From: Macrosoma leucophasiata
Taxonomy: Eukaryota; Arthropoda; Insecta; Lepidoptera; Hedylidae
Length of the DNA: 64,000 bases
Direction: 5' to 3'
Assembly: GCA_036365455.1 (NCBI GenBank)
Contig: JAWQUS010000026.1
Location: 13,286,001-13,350,000, forward strand
This document shows positions 40,058 through 50,439 of the stretch, in pieces. A program made the position numbers and the translations under genes. Each line of letters opens with the position of its first letter. Positions within the stretch are counted from its first letter, which is position 1. The notes under the pieces were generated by a model, which made no database searches, was not told the DNA's origin, and saw nothing but the letters and a program-made list of their open reading frames with translations.

Positions 40058-40258
40058 TCTGCCTCAGTAGCGTAGTGGTAGCAGGCCACTACTACTATGC
40101 TGGGGTCCTGGGTTCGATTGAACTATCAGAGATAACGGAGATGGCAACTGGTTAGCCACCTGTTACATGGGCCAAAAACGTAACCGGCGAGACGTGGGTG
40201 TTTGCATGTATGCTTGAATTACCTCTGTCTACCCTTCGGGGATGACAGGCGTGAAGTG
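40058..40258 (+). mobile_element. SINE-L, internally deleted
   Basis: TTCTGCCTCAGTAGCGTAGT, B box GGGTTCGATT, then a jump from CTATCAGAGATAACGG to GAGATGGCAACTGGTTAGCC, and the 3' end TTCGGGGATGACAGGCGTGA. About 100 bp are missing. A short inverse of the head (CTACCACTACGC) lies just before it. Confidence 0.85.
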
Positions 40259-40440
40259 ATGTACTTTTTAATTTAAGTTTGATACATGTACCTACAACTT
40301 TTATGTGTAAATCCAAGGGAGTAAATTTTAGGCACTTTTATAAATATTTAGGATGAGACTTGTTTGTACTTGTCGTTTGCCCGGTAAAGTAGACTACGGA
40401 GAAAACAAGCCATCTTCAATTTCTAAATTAAAAAAAACAA

Positions 40441-40732
40441 TACTATTTTTTTATGTAATAAAAGTGACAAACAAGCATGCAGTTCACATTGATGTTAAGT
40501 GATGACTGCAGCCTATAGAAACCCACACAATGACCAGCGGTCAAAATGCATATGCGCTGCCACTCCTGAGGCATTAGGTGTTATGCCTCTGTGCCGGAAA
40601 TTACAGGGCCGTACATTACCACCTGACCGGAACACGATAGTACTGAACACTACCATTTAGCGGCAAGTATATTAAGTAATGCGGTGGTGCCTACGCCCGC
40701 GAGCTCCGTCACTGGAGCTCTACCACCAGTAG
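40441..40732 (-). mobile_element. FamA, full length (left part of inverted duplication)
   Basis: TTTTTTTATGTAATAAAAGT to GGAGCTCTACCACCAGTAGA. Its head end corresponds in position to the FamA head at 46317 in the inverted duplicate, so both probably descend from one insertion. Confidence 0.85.
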
Positions 40733-40734
40733 AA

Positions 40735-41540
40735 TACTATAGTACATATTAATTTTCACGACACCCATAACTTTTGTACCATATTTTATTAACCAAAAGT
40801 TGGATGCAGTTTAAAATCATTATCGCATGACCACTTTAATCCTCTTGTGAAACCAGCTTATAATAAGAACAGCCAGAATTTAAAATCATTATTAGGTTTA
40901 ATCATTAATCAGCAATATGATCCGTTTAGTAACCAAACTAATAATCCTAGGAGCTACGCCTGAACAATAAGCCCTAGAATAATCCATGCGAATATAAAAC
41001 GATTATTATATTCCCAATTTGCTTCATACAATCATTCTATTATTTCAACAATACAAATAACACGATATATATATAATTCGATTGATATAATTTCACTGGT
41101 GGTAGAGCTCTGACGGAGCTCGCGGGCGTAGGCACCACCGCATTACCTAATATACTTGCCGCTAAATGGTAGTGTTCAGCACTATCGTGTTCCGGTCAGG
41201 TGGTAATGTACGGCCCTGTAATTTCCGGCACAGAGGCATAACACCTTGGGCCTCAGGAGTGGTAACGCATCTGCACTTTGACCTTGGTCTTTGTATGGGT
41301 GTCTATAGGCTGCAGTCATCACTTAACATCAATGTGAACTCCATGCTTGTTTGCCACTTTCAAGACATAAAAAAAAAAAAATACGGATTAAATGTAAATC
41401 GAGTTTTAGTTTTCGAATTACTAATGGCCGATGGATTTTATTTTGCTGTGGATTTATGGAATTTCAAATGATTCATTTGGATTTTGGCAACCAATTGAAC
41501 TAGTTCGCTGCATTTATAGAGGTATTAGTCTATATAGTGA
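40735..41540 (+). repeat. Inverted segmental duplication, copy 1
   Basis: AGGTTTAATCATTAATCAGC, AATAATCCATGCGAATATAA, AACGATTATTATATTC, AATCGAGTTTTAGTTTTCGA and ATTTCAAATGATTCATTTGG appear in reverse complement and reverse order at 45880-46316. This copy contains an extra FamA (41094-41383). About 100 bp near 40745-40845 have no counterpart. Confidence 0.8.
41094..41383 (+). mobile_element. FamA, full length, absent from the duplicate
   Basis: CACTGGTGGTAGAGCTCTGA to TTTCAAGACAT plus an A-run. The paralogue near 46060-46080 shows the site without it, so it inserted after the duplication. Confidence 0.9.
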
Positions 41541-41639
41541 GATTGTAATAATTTAGTATTGTCTTTAAATATTTTGTGTGAAATTGATTTACTTATTTAC
41601 TTAGAGTTCCACATCTCAAAAGGGAAAACGAAACCCTTA

Positions 41640-41770
41640 TTAAAAAACCCGTCAAGTGGGTGTCGGGCCACGCGCAGTGTAGGGTTTCGTAGTTTTTAGG
41701 TTTGAATAATATTATATAATGAAAAATAAAATGTATTTTCTTTGGAGTTCGTCAAAATTTTCTAGTAAAA
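41640..41770 (+). mobile_element. TACGGAACCCTAAAAA repeat, left end
   Basis: CCCGTCAAGTGGGTGTCGGG, CCACGCGCAGTGTAGGGTTT, then CGTAGTTTTT; same start as 44020-44475. Confidence 0.7.
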
Positions 41771-41794
41771 TCATGTTTTTTTTTTCACATTACA

Positions 41795-41865
41795 TGTTTG
41801 TGTGATTGTGCCGTTTCAACGTTCTGTACGTAGTTTCCATACCGTTCATATTTGTACTATGACAC
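41795..41865. mobile_element. FB1 central fragment
   Basis: TTGTGTGATTGTGCCGTTTC, ACGTAGTTTCCATACCGTTC and ATATTTGTAC match the right half of FB1 (3600-3680). A weak FamA-head-like piece follows at 41879-41960. Confidence 0.65.
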
Positions 41866-41965
41866 TAAGTACTATTTGGCTGCAGATACGAGTAGATTAC
41901 TGCGGTAGTGACTGCACCCTCGACCACCGACGTTGAATCTGCTCTACCATCCGTTTAGTAAAGCT

Positions 41966-42407
41966 TTAGTAAAAAAAATAATGACTCAGCAGAACAGGCA
42001 AGAAGCGTAGGCGTTTTGAGAAAACTAGAACCAAATGTAGATATAAAATATGTACATTAGGTACCTGTAATATCCTTCCAAGCTCCAAGCTCTTTATAAA
42101 TACAATTTTATATTGTTGGAAATATTAAATTGGATTTTGGCGAGATACAAAACAGATTAACGTAATCCAATAGTAGTCAATAAAGCGTTTTCAGATGCTT
42201 GTTAGGGAATTGAGAGGCTCGGTGAGAAATAAATGTAAAAAAAAAATCACAAGACGTTCGTATTTCAAAGAAAATAGAACATCAAAACAATTGACAAAGT
42301 GGATTTCGTTTCTTCAATAACAAATGCCGAACTTTTAATGGCATGAAAAAACTAGCTAAAAAGGTTTCAAAGAAAGCGATAGAACTAATCGACTTTTTAT
42401 GACCTCC
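41966..42407. other. Unassigned region
   Basis: AT-rich; no gene or repeat recognised. Confidence 0.35.
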
Positions 42408-42659
42408 TTTTATTTATTTATTTACTCTTTTTATGCACGAAGATGGTGTACATAAAGGCGGACTTAATGCCACTAGGCATTATCTCCCAGTCAACCTTTG
42501 GGTTATGAAGAGAGCGACGATGTAGGTGCAAAACGGGTCTAAATTTAGAAATTATGAGTGGAAAATGATTTGATCAAATAATTATATTATTAAATATAGT
42601 ATATAAATAGATATATAATAAAAATTACACATATACAGCAACTATACATATGGTATATA

Positions 42660-42737
<78 letters not shown>

Positions 42738-42740
42738 AAC
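42408..42740 (-). mobile_element. L2/CR1-like LINE 3' UTR with (TA)n
   Basis: The tail TTTATTTATTTATTTACTC lies at the left, then GGCGGACTTAATGCCACTAG and CCAGTCAACCTTTGGGTT (minus-strand 3' UTR), and a 70-bp (AT)n run at 42666-42735. Spacing and order match the end of the LINE at 59343-60285 and the fragment at 51350-51600. Only the UTR is present. Confidence 0.8.
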
Positions 42741-42982
42741 ACATACATACAATTCTAATCAAATATTTTAAGGAAAATCCAACGATGAATGCCAAACTTG
42801 TGACTTCTAAGAAAGTAAATTCAAATAGTGTTCTCTAATTAGATTATTATTTTATCGCATTAGTCGCTAAGACATTGTAATGATAACTGAGAAAATTTGC
42901 GTTTAATAGTTTTAATATTGATTCCAGTGAGGTAACGACGCCACTGGTATGTTAATTATTAATGTTATTTTTTTTATAAACT

Positions 42983-43291
42983 AAACTGCCTCGGTAGCCT
43001 AGTGCTAGCAGGCCACTACTACTACGCTGAGGTCCTGGGTTCGATTCCCGGGTAGGGGGTTATCAGAAATAATGGTGAAAAAGCCTTTATCTCTGGTTCT
43101 ATTGGGATTTTTCCATTTTCTGGAAATTTCCCAGTACCTCAAAGTTTGGTAATGTGCCCGGAGATGTCAACAGGCTCGCCACCTGTTACATGGGCCAAAA
43201 CGTAACCGGCGAATCGTGGGTGTTTGCATGTATGCTTGAATGCATGCATTTACCTCTGCCTACCCCTTCGGGGATTACAGGCGTGAAGTTA
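42983..43291 (+). mobile_element. SINE-L, full length
   Basis: AACTGCCTCGGTAGCCTAGT, B box GGGTTCGATTCCC, ending GGGGATTACAGGCGTGAAGT then TACG; FamA begins immediately after. Confidence 0.9.
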
Positions 43292-43432
43292 CGTTTTTTT
43301 ATGTTATGGAAGTAGCAAACAAGCATCAATTCACATAGATGTTAATGATGATTGCAGCCTATAGACATCCACACGAAGATCAAGGTCAAAATGCAGATGC
43401 GATACCACTCCTGAGGCATAAGGTGCCTCTGT
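43292..43432 (-). mobile_element. FamA 3' half
   Basis: TTTTTTTATGTTATGGAAGT to GAGGCATAAGGTGCCTCTGT. The head is missing and the break runs into the next repeat. Confidence 0.75.
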
Positions 43433-43655
43433 AAAAAAAAAATATATCCCCGTGTTACATGTAGGGGGGGTACCCTAAATAATAATATTTTTCATGTTTA
43501 TATACTACCACTTTGTCGACGTGATTAAGGTTTATACTTGTGTCAAATTTCAAGTCTCTAGTACTAATAGTTTTGCGCTAAACCGTGGACGGACAGACAG
43601 ACAGACGGACACGGCGAAACTATAAGGCTTCCTAGTTTACTGCCGAACCCTAAAA
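43433..43655 (+). mobile_element. TACGGAACCCTAAAAA repeat, right part
   Basis: CCCGTGTTACATGTAGGGGG, CAAATTTCAAGTCTCTAGTA, GGACAGACAGACAGACGGAC and GCCGAACCCTAAAAA. Confidence 0.7.
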
Positions 43656-44019
43656 ATCATACCAACCAAATTGAGAACTTTTTCTTTTTTAATACGATTT
43701 AAAATGATAAAGCTTGATATGTTTACACTTGCAATCAATGTAGAAATAAATGAAAGTCGACATCTGTCAAGCACTTCGATCAGTCCGATATTCGGACCAT
43801 CTCAATGTCCTAGGGGGCCTGTACAAGACGTGTATTGGATGTTCCATTGACATTTATTGAACTTGGCATATTGATGTAGCAATGCGAGAGCCAACCGAAT
43901 TTGGTGGAAATGGTAGTGAGCTTAGTAGTAATATATCAAAGGAAGATTAAGCTGGCCGACATGGAACTGATACGTTAAGGCGATTTTGAGAAACAAATTA
44001 AGAGAGAAATGCTATTAAA
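43656..44019. other. Unassigned region
   Basis: No feature recognised. Confidence 0.35.
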
Positions 44020-44475
44020 AATACCGGTCAAGTGCGTGTCGGGCCACGCGCAGTGTAGGGTTCCGTAGTTACAAAATAAGAGATGTAATGAAAAAATATA
44101 TATTTTTATGGAGTTGTTCGAAATTTTGGAGTAATATACATTTGGTCGACTATTACTCGCAAACTTGTAAAGCCAACTTAGGTGTGATAGTTTTCCTTTT
44201 AATTTCATTATATATGGCTTCTATTGCCGTATCGTTTGAATTTCTAACAACAACCATATAGGTGGTAGGAGGGACACTTGACTCTAACGAAAATTGGCCC
44301 TTTAAAGCTTATATAAATCACGAACCGTTACCTGAATTGAAAAATGATGTTAGCACACTCCTAAAATTTTTAAAAGACCTATCCAACGATATCACACACT
44401 ACATAGAAAACGAAAAATAAATAAAATATCCGCTCGTTACATGTAGGGGAGGTACCCTTAATAAAAAAAAATCTT
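44020..44475 (+). mobile_element. TACGGAACCCTAAAAA repeat, left and middle
   Basis: CCGGTCAAGTGCGTGTCGGG, CGCAGTGTAGGGTTCCGTAG, then ACCTATCCAACGATATCACA and TACATGTAGGGGAGGTACCC. The right end is missing. Minus-strand ORF 44208-43975 is chance. Confidence 0.7.
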
Positions 44476-44484
44476 TATTCTACC

Positions 44485-44566
44485 ACTGGGTCTGGGTTTT
44501 TGTGTATGTGTTGAGTGTGTACAACGGCACCTACGACACACTATAAATAGTGTGGAGCTGTGAGTA
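44485..44566 (+). mobile_element. SINE-S 3' part, cut by SINE-H
   Basis: CTGGGTCTGGGTTTTTGTGT, GTGTACAACGGCACCTACGA and AGCTGTGAGT, then SINE-H. TGAGTAA before SINE-H (near 44559) and after it (near 44937) may be its target duplication. Confidence 0.7.
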
Positions 44567-44568
44567 AT

Positions 44569-44938
44569 AAATAATAATAATAATGGCAACCCATTATACG
44601 TCCCACTGCTGGGCACGAGTCTCTCCCCTTTTTGGGGGGAGGCCTGGAGCTTACTCCACCACGCTGCTCCAATGCGGATTGGTGGAGGTGGGTGGGTTAG
44701 TGGCCAACCCGCTGTCGGATGTTTTCAAACCGCCCATAAGGCCTCCGACAAGGTTTAACGACTGCTATCTATCGATAGCAACCGGGACCGACGGCTTAAC
44801 GTGCCCTCCGAAGCACGGAAACGCGCATTTAATTTGCCACTAGCGGTCACCCATGACACTACCCGACCGCGCCCGTAGTGCTTAACCGAGCAGATCGCTT
44901 ACGATCTACACCAGCCGCTGGGCCATGCGCGCTTCTTG
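44569..44938 (-). mobile_element. SINE-H, full length
   Basis: Best copy of the family: ATAATAATAATGGCAACCCA, CCACTGCTGGGCACGAGTCT, CGGATTGGTGGAGGTGGGTG, GCAACCGGGACCGACGGC and ACACCAGCCGCTGGGCCATG. On the minus strand the head GGCCCAGCGGCTGGTGTAGA comes first. Confidence 0.85.
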
Positions 44939-44989
44939 AGTAAAATTAAAAAATAATAAATACACTTACGTATTTTTTTTATTGCTTCA

Positions 44990-45060
44990 ATGGTGTAGTG
45001 ACAGCCGTCAGCTTCGCTGATATCCTGGATTCGATCTCTACGTAGGGTTAAAATAAATTA
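44990..45060 (+). mobile_element. tRNA-like SINE head fragment
   Basis: TTCAATGGTGTAGTGACAGC and GGATTCGATCTCTAC resemble A and B boxes; only the head remains, before SINE-L. Confidence 0.45.
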
Positions 45061-45095
45061 TTTGTTTTTTTGGATAACAGGAAAATCATCAATTC

Positions 45096-45396
45096 AACTG
45101 CCTCAGTAGTCTAATGGTAGAAGTTCACTACTGCTACTCTGGGGTCCTGAGTTCGATACTAGCAGAGAAAGGTGTAAAATCCTGAAAAATAGAACCAGAT
45201 TCTATTGGTATTTTCCATTTTATGGAAGTTTCCCAGTACCTCGGAGCTTGGTAATGAACCCGGAGATGATAACAATCTCAACACATGTTACATGGGCCAA
45301 AACGTAACCAGCGAATCGTGGGTGATGGCATTTGTGCTTGAATGCATGCATTTACCTCTGCCTACACCTTCGGGGATTACAGACGTGAAGTTACGT
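45096..45396 (+). mobile_element. SINE-L, near full length
   Basis: AACTGCCTCAGTAGTCTAAT, GAGTTCGATACT (B box damaged by a deletion), CATGTTACATGGGCC, ending GGGATTACAGACGTGAAGTT. Confidence 0.85.
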
Positions 45397-45404
45397 TTTT
45401 ATAT

Positions 45405-45830
45405 TTTACTAGCTGTGCCCGCGACTTCGTCCACGTGAGAAAAAATATGATTGTTCAGTTTCTACCCGGACGTAGTCGTGGGCGCAGCTAGTATAAAAAG
45501 AGCCTAAGTTACTCCTTATGACATCAGATATCTGCCAGTGAAAGTCCCGTCAAAATCGGAGACTCAAATTTTATTTATTTGTATGTAGGTATGTATGTAT
45601 GTATGTTTGTGTGGAGATAAAAGTAGCCTAAGTTACTCCTTATCACATCAGCTATCTGCCAGTGAAATTCCCGTCAAAATCGGTCCAGCCTAAGATTAGC
45701 CCCGCCAAACGGACAGACAGACAGACAGACAAAATATGTAAAAAAAAAATTTTTGGTATATGTACCGTGTATACATACGTATGCATTTATTAAAAAGCGG
45801 TTTTTAATATTACAAACAGACACTCTAATT
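45405..45830 (+). mobile_element. CTAGCTGTGCCCGCGACTTC repeat with internal duplication
   Basis: A palindromic start, CTAGCTGTGCCCGCGACTTC against GTCGTGGGCGCAGCTAG. Then CCTAAGTTACTCCTTATGAC, ATCTGCCAGTGAAAGTCCCG appears twice (45510-45560 and 45632-45682) separated by a GTAT run. It ends with ACAGACAGACAGAC, TGTACCGTGTATACATACGT, AAAAAGCGG. Inverse copy at 9128-9432. Confidence 0.75.
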
Positions 45831-45879
45831 TTATTTATTTGTATAGATATATACTTTTATAAATGTTCACCTATAAAGT

Positions 45880-46316
45880 ATTCAAAGCAATACAATTGTT
45901 TTATTTACAACAATACAATCCCACAAACTAATACCTCTACAAATGCAGCGAACCACTCCAATTAGTTGCTAAAATCCAAATGAATCATTTGAAATTCCAT
46001 AAATCCACCGCAAAATTAATTCCATCGACCATCAGTTATTCGAAAACTAAAACTCGATTTAAGTCTAATCGGTATCGTGTTATTTGTATTGGTAAAATAA
46101 TAGAATGATTGTTTGTAGCAAATTGCGAATATAATAATCGTTTTATATTCGCATGGATTATTCTAGAGCTTATTGTTCAGGCGTAGTAACTAAAATTATC
46201 AGTTTGGTTATTAAATGGATCATATTGCTGATTAATGATTAAACCTAACAATGATGTTAAATACTGGCTATAATTCTTATTATAGCTGATGTCACAAGAT
46301 TACACCAATTACATCA
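45880..46316 (-). repeat. Inverted segmental duplication, copy 2
   Basis: CCAAATGAATCATTTGAAAT, TCGAAAACTAAAACTCGATT, TTTTATATTCGCATGGATTA and GCTGATTAATGATTAAACCT are the inverse of copy 1 (40735-41540). It is adjacent to a FamA head just as in copy 1. Confidence 0.8.
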
Positions 46317-46443
46317 TACTGGTGGCAGAGCTCTAGTGACGGAGCTCGCGGATGTAGCCCTAATATACTTGCCGCTTAATGGTAGTGTTCAGCGTGAACT
46401 CAATGTGAACTGCATGCTTGTTTACCACTTCCACTACAAAAAA
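46317..46443 (+). mobile_element. FamA, large internal deletion
   Basis: ATACTGGTGGCAGAGCTCTA to TTAATGGTAGTGTTCAGC, then a jump to AATGTGAACTGCATGCTTGT..TTCCACTACAAAAAA. Positional equivalent of 40441-40732. Confidence 0.85.
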
Positions 46444-46984
46444 CATTTTTTTTTGCTGCACCACAACTACAAACTTGTTAATCACCAACATTTCATTAAA
46501 AAAATCACCAAGGAAGCCGAAAGCGTTCTGTATTGTTGTCCAAAAGAGTATCTTCAAGTTACCTCAACATCAATCATTCAACCAACACGCTTTAGCTGCA
46601 AAACACGTCGGCTAATAAGCAATTAACGTTCGCAGGTTGCATCGCCTCCATTACGAGCGGTTTAAGCGTATAAATATTTACCCAACAAACATTATATTTT
46701 GGTGATCCCATCTAAATTGGTATTGGGCGTAAAGGATTTGCTGTGTTTGCTGTTCAATTTGATTTTGGCCATGCCTTTGTGATTCTGATTATAGGAGGCT
46801 GTTTTGTTAGGCTCAGTAATCAGTTTTAACCTCGCAGTTGATTGACAAATGTGATAATTGGGTTTCTATGTAAGAACGATATTTTGCCCGCAATTTCATG
46901 CGTGTATCATTCCTGTTTCGGTAATAATTTCGGGAATCCTCTAATAGAGTTGAAAGAAACTTAAATTCTCTACTATCACCCTCA
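46444..46984. other. Unassigned region
   Basis: No gene recognised; overlapping ORFs at 46336-46626 on both strands have no motif. Confidence 0.35.
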
Positions 46985-47250
46985 CCGACTGGACACCTGG
47001 CAGTGCTCAACGGTGTGATTTTCACGTTCGTTCCTGCCCAGCCTGTAAATTGTGGAACGAACTTCCCTCTGAGGTGTTCTCTAGGTGCTACAATATGGGG
47101 TTCTTCAGAAATGGCGTCAAAAGAGTCCTTCAGGGCTGGCAGCGCGTTGGCAACTCCCCTGGTGCTGCAAATGTTCATAGGCGACGGTGACCACTTTCCA
47201 TCAGGTGGCCCGTTTGCTTGTCCGTCAAACTACAGATATTAAAAAAAAAT
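46985..47250 (+). mobile_element. CR1/L2-like LINE C-terminus and 3' UTR
   Basis: GGACACCTGGCAGTGCTCAA, then in frame CKLWNELPSEVFSRCYNMGF and RNGVKRVLQGWQRVGNSPGA, NVHRRR and stop. The 3' UTR CACTTTCCATCAGGTGGCCC then GTTTGCTTGTCCGTC ends in ATTAAAAAAAA. 5' truncated; a frameshift separates the upstream part. The UTR tail resembles the end of FamA. Confidence 0.85.
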
Positions 47251-47309
47251 CTGTAGTTTTGGTTGTGCGTTGTCTGTCAGTCACTCAGTCAGTGACGGAA
47301 TCGATAGAC

Positions 47310-47415
47310 AGTCTAATCAATTCTCGTCTGCCAAACTCACACAACCCTCCTAGTTATGAACAATGACGTAACATACTCTGTACAATCAATGATCAATATA
47401 TGTCACAGAGCGCGA
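47310..47415 (+). repeat. Short direct repeat, copy 1
   Basis: AAACTCACACAACCCTCCTA, GACGTAACATACTCTGTACA and CACAGAGCGCGACATA recur at 47908-48016 (offset about 600). SINE-S and MITE-6 lie between. Confidence 0.7.
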
Positions 47416-47431
47416 CATACAGTATCCATCA

Positions 47432-47615
47432 AACGACGACGACCTGGTTAGTCCAACGGTGTGCGATGACTGTTTGATTGGCACAGCAGCGGGTTTGATC
47501 CCCACACCCGGACAAATATTTGTTTGTGTTGTATGTGTGCATCGGCACCCACGACACAGGTTTATACCTACTGTCGGGCTGTGAGTGTAAGCGTATTTTG
47601 TTTTTATTTTTATCA
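47432..47615 (+). mobile_element. SINE-S
   Basis: GACGACCTGGTTAGTCCAAC, GGGTTTGATCCCC (B box), ACAAATATTTGTTTG, CACCCACGACACAGGTTTAT, ending GAGTGTAAGCGTATTTTG. Confidence 0.85.
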
Positions 47616-47623
47616 AGAAATAT

Positions 47624-47835
47624 TGCACATCGACCTTAGAGAAGAGACTCCGGCTTATTTCGGATCTGTAGAGCGTTATCTCTTTCGCACCTAGCTAAGG
47701 TGCATGACGTTTGTCGACTATTTTGATCAAGTTTTGACCAATACCGGACTATCAGTGCTTACGTAGGCAGTGCGCAGCAGAGACAACGCTCTACGAAGTC
47801 GAAACTAGCCACTTATCGCAAATTATATTAAGCAA
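47624..47835. mobile_element. MITE-6, copy 2
   Basis: ATTGCACATCGACCTTAGAG, CGGCTTATTTCGGATCTGTA, GAGCGTTATCTCTTTCGCAC at the left; AACGCTCTACGAAGTCGAAA at the right is partly inverse. Less complete at the right end than 54938-55203. Confidence 0.7.
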
Positions 47836-47907
47836 TTCATTGAAACACCAACGACAGACAAATAAGGTGTTAAGAAAAAATATTTAATATCAATCTCGTT
47901 ACACAGA

Positions 47908-48016
47908 CTAATCAACGTTTGTCTCGCAAACTCACACAACCCTTCTCTAGATATGAACAGTGACGTAACATACTCTATACAATCTATACTCAATATACGT
48001 CACAGAGCGCGACATA
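47908..48016 (+). repeat. Short direct repeat, copy 2
   Basis: AAACTCACACAACCCTTCTC, GACGTAACATACTCTATACA, CACAGAGCGCGACATA; see 47310-47415. Confidence 0.7.
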
Positions 48017-48117
48017 ATCTGTTACGCAACAGACCACCCTCACAAGCGTTATGTAAGTTAACGTGATACACTGCTCTGTGGGATAAAAGGCTTAGCTTCA
48101 AACCTCGAACGATACAT

Positions 48118-48391
48118 ATTTTTTAAGTAACGGAAGTGGCAAACAAGCATGCTATTCACATTGATGTTAAGCGATGACTGCAGCCTATAGACACCCACAC
48201 AAAAACCAAGATCAAATTGCAGATGCGTTACCACTCCTGAGGCCTAAGATGTTATGCTTCTGTGCCGGAAATTACAGGGCCGTACATAACCACCTGACCT
48301 GAACATGATAGCGCTGAACACTATCTATAAATATATTAATGCGTCCGTGCCTACGCCCGCGAGCTCCGTCACTGGAGCTCTACCACCAGTA
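48118..48391 (-). mobile_element. FamA (in tandem unit 1)
   Basis: TTTTTAAGTAACGGAAGTGG to GGAGCTCTACCACCAGTAGA; TAGGTAATGC is shortened to TAATGC compared with unit 2. Confidence 0.85.
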
Positions 48392-48524
48392 GAAATTAAT
48401 GTGCGCAGAACTACGTAACGACTAACCATCCACATAATCATGCTCATTCTGTACTTCATTACATAAATGTCCCAACATTTCGTCAAGAGCCAATTCTCCT
48501 CCCCCTCGAATCGATTTCCTCATT

Positions 48525-48890
48525 GCTGAGGGTCGTGATCCCCCGTTGGGAAGACCGTTTCTCTTTCACGACTTCCTTTCACTTTTTTCTGTCTTTGGCA
48601 TTGTGGATGATTGTGATTGTATTGTGTTGTTCGTCATGCAGCTTGATATGGAGAGTTGAACGGACCTGGTCAGACCATCTGGTTGGGGAACGACCTCTCG
48701 GCCGTTTCCCGTCCACCTTTCCAGTGACCATGAGTTGTTCCAGATTATTTCCGTCTTTGCGTGCAATATGACCAAAGAACTCCAGGATTATTTTTAGGCA
48801 GTTGGTAGAAAGCCGTTCGTGGATATTGAATTCGCGAAGGATGGACTGGTTCATGCGAGAGACAGTCCACGGAGAGGCGATCGTAGAATC
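48525..48890 (-). mobile_element. Non-LTR retrotransposon ORF C-terminus (unit 1)
   Basis: On the minus strand MNQSILREFNIHERLSTNCL, then KIILEFFGHIARKDGNNLEQ, then VDGKRPRGRSPTRWSDQVRS and a run-out. The FFGHIARK..N.E...GK..GKRPRGR.P.RW block is typical of the end of insect non-LTR proteins. A short AATAC repeat changes the end against unit 2. Dead copy. Confidence 0.8.
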
Positions 48891-49094
48891 TTGCTGAAGA
48901 CAGTAGCCAATTGTTACAAACCATTAAATCTGCGCAGACCTACGTAACGACTTACCATCCACACAATCATGCTCATTCTGTAACATAAATGTCCCAGCAT
49001 TTCGTCGAGAGCCAATTATAAGACCATAATTAATTCAATGCGATACACTGCTCTGTGGGATAAAAGGCTTAGCTTCAAACCTCAAACGATACAT

Positions 49095-49373
49095 ATTTTT
49101 TAAGTAACGGAAGTGGCAAACAAGCATGCTATTCACATTGATGTTAAGCGATGACTGCAGCCTATAGACACCCACACAAAAACCAAGATCAAATTGCAGA
49201 TGCGTTACCACTCCTGAGGCCTAAGATGTTATGCTTCTGTGCCGGAAATTACACGACCGTATATGACCACCTGACCTGAACATGATAGCGCTGAACACTA
49301 TCTTTAAATATATTAGGTAATGCGTCCGTGCCTACGCCCGCGAGCTCCGTCACTGGAGCTCTACCACCAGTAG
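49095..49373 (-). mobile_element. FamA (in tandem unit 2)
   Basis: Same as 48118-48391 apart from a few bases (ACACGACCGTATATGACC). Confidence 0.85.
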
Positions 49374-49501
49374 AAATTAATGTGCGCAGAACTACGTAAC
49401 GACTAACCATCCACATAATCATGCTCATTCTGTACTTCATTACAGAAATGTCCCAACATTTCGTCAAGAGCCAATTCTCCTCCCCCTCGAATCGATTTCC
49501 T

Positions 49502-49867
49502 CATTGCTGAGGGTCGTGATCCCCCGTTGGGAAGACCGCTTCTCTTTCACGACTTCCTTCCACTTTTTTCTGTCTTTGGCATTGTGGATGATTGTGATTG
49601 TTCGTCATGCAGCTTGATATGGAGAGTTGAACGGACCTGGTCAGACCATCTGGTTAGGGAACGACCTCTCGGCCGTTTCCCGTCCACCTTTCCAGTGACC
49701 ATGAGTTGTTCCAGATTGTTTCCGTCTTTGCGTGCAATGTGACCAAAGAACTCCAGGATTATTTTTAGGCAGTTGGTAGAAAGCCGTTCGTGGATATTGA
49801 ATTCGCGAAGGATGGACTGGTTCATGCGAGAGACAGTCCACGGAGAGGCGATCGTAGAATCTTGCTG
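49502..49867 (-). mobile_element. Non-LTR retrotransposon ORF C-terminus (unit 2)
   Basis: Same protein end as unit 1 (MNQSILREFNIHERLSTNCL...GKRPRGRSLTRWSDQVRS), with P to L in GRSPTRW. Confidence 0.8.
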
Positions 49868-50210
49868 AAGACAGTAACCAATTGTTACAAACCATTAAAT
49901 CTGCGCAGACCTACGTAACGACTTACCATCCACACAATCATGCTCATTCTGTACTTCATTACATAAATGTCCCAGCATTTCGTCGAGAGCCAATTATAAG
50001 ACCATAATTAATTCAATGCGATTAGCCGTGTAGGTGATAATAACCTGCCGTGGCTTTTGGGACATTGTCAAAACCACCTGATCGCAATGAATACGACGCT
50101 TTCAACAGAACATGAAATTAAGTTTATGTATGAAAAATCTTTTAAAACATGTTTCTCGCTCGTATTTCAGCGCGGTTCTGTAGTTTCGTATGTGCTTGTA
50201 GTTTGTAAAA

Positions 50211-50290
50211 GAAGTGGCAACGTTTACTATATTCAGACCTCAGGTGAGGCCTACGCTATTATGGCTCTGTGATAGTTATTACAGAGTCAT
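50211..50290 (-). mobile_element. FamB middle fragment
   Basis: AGAAGTGGCAACGTTTAC..CAGGTGAGGCCTACGCTATT then ATGGCTCTGTGATAGTTATT. Confidence 0.55.
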
Positions 50291-50339
50291 AATGGATGGA
50301 TATAACCCTTATGATAGGATAGATAACCTGGTGATTGTT

Positions 50340-50386
50340 TTATTTAAAGAAAAATGGAATGAAAAATTTGACTTCAGGCGAGACTG
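50340..50386 (-). mobile_element. Fragment of tRNA-like inverted-pair family
   Basis: TTTAAAGAAAAATGGAATGA then AAAATTTGACTTCAGGCGAG matches the trailer plus the end of the tRNA-like part at 30961-31006. Confidence 0.75.
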
Positions 50387-50439
50387 ATGATTGTTATAAA
50401 CAAATTCATTCCTTTTCTCCATTTCTTTTTGAAATAGAG

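Larger units (their letters stand above)
48065..49041 (+). repeat. 977-bp tandem duplication, unit 1
   Basis: From GATACACTGCTCTGTGGGAT to AATTCAATGC. Unit 2 follows directly. The unit contains one FamA (minus, 48118-48391) and one LINE C-terminus (minus, 48525-48890). The units differ by few substitutions and small indels, so the duplication is recent relative to other repeats here. Confidence 0.9.
49042..50022 (+). repeat. 977-bp tandem duplication, unit 2
   Basis: Repeats 48065-49041 including both transposon fragments. The junction shares only GAT, so simple microhomology-mediated or slippage duplication is likely. Confidence 0.9.
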
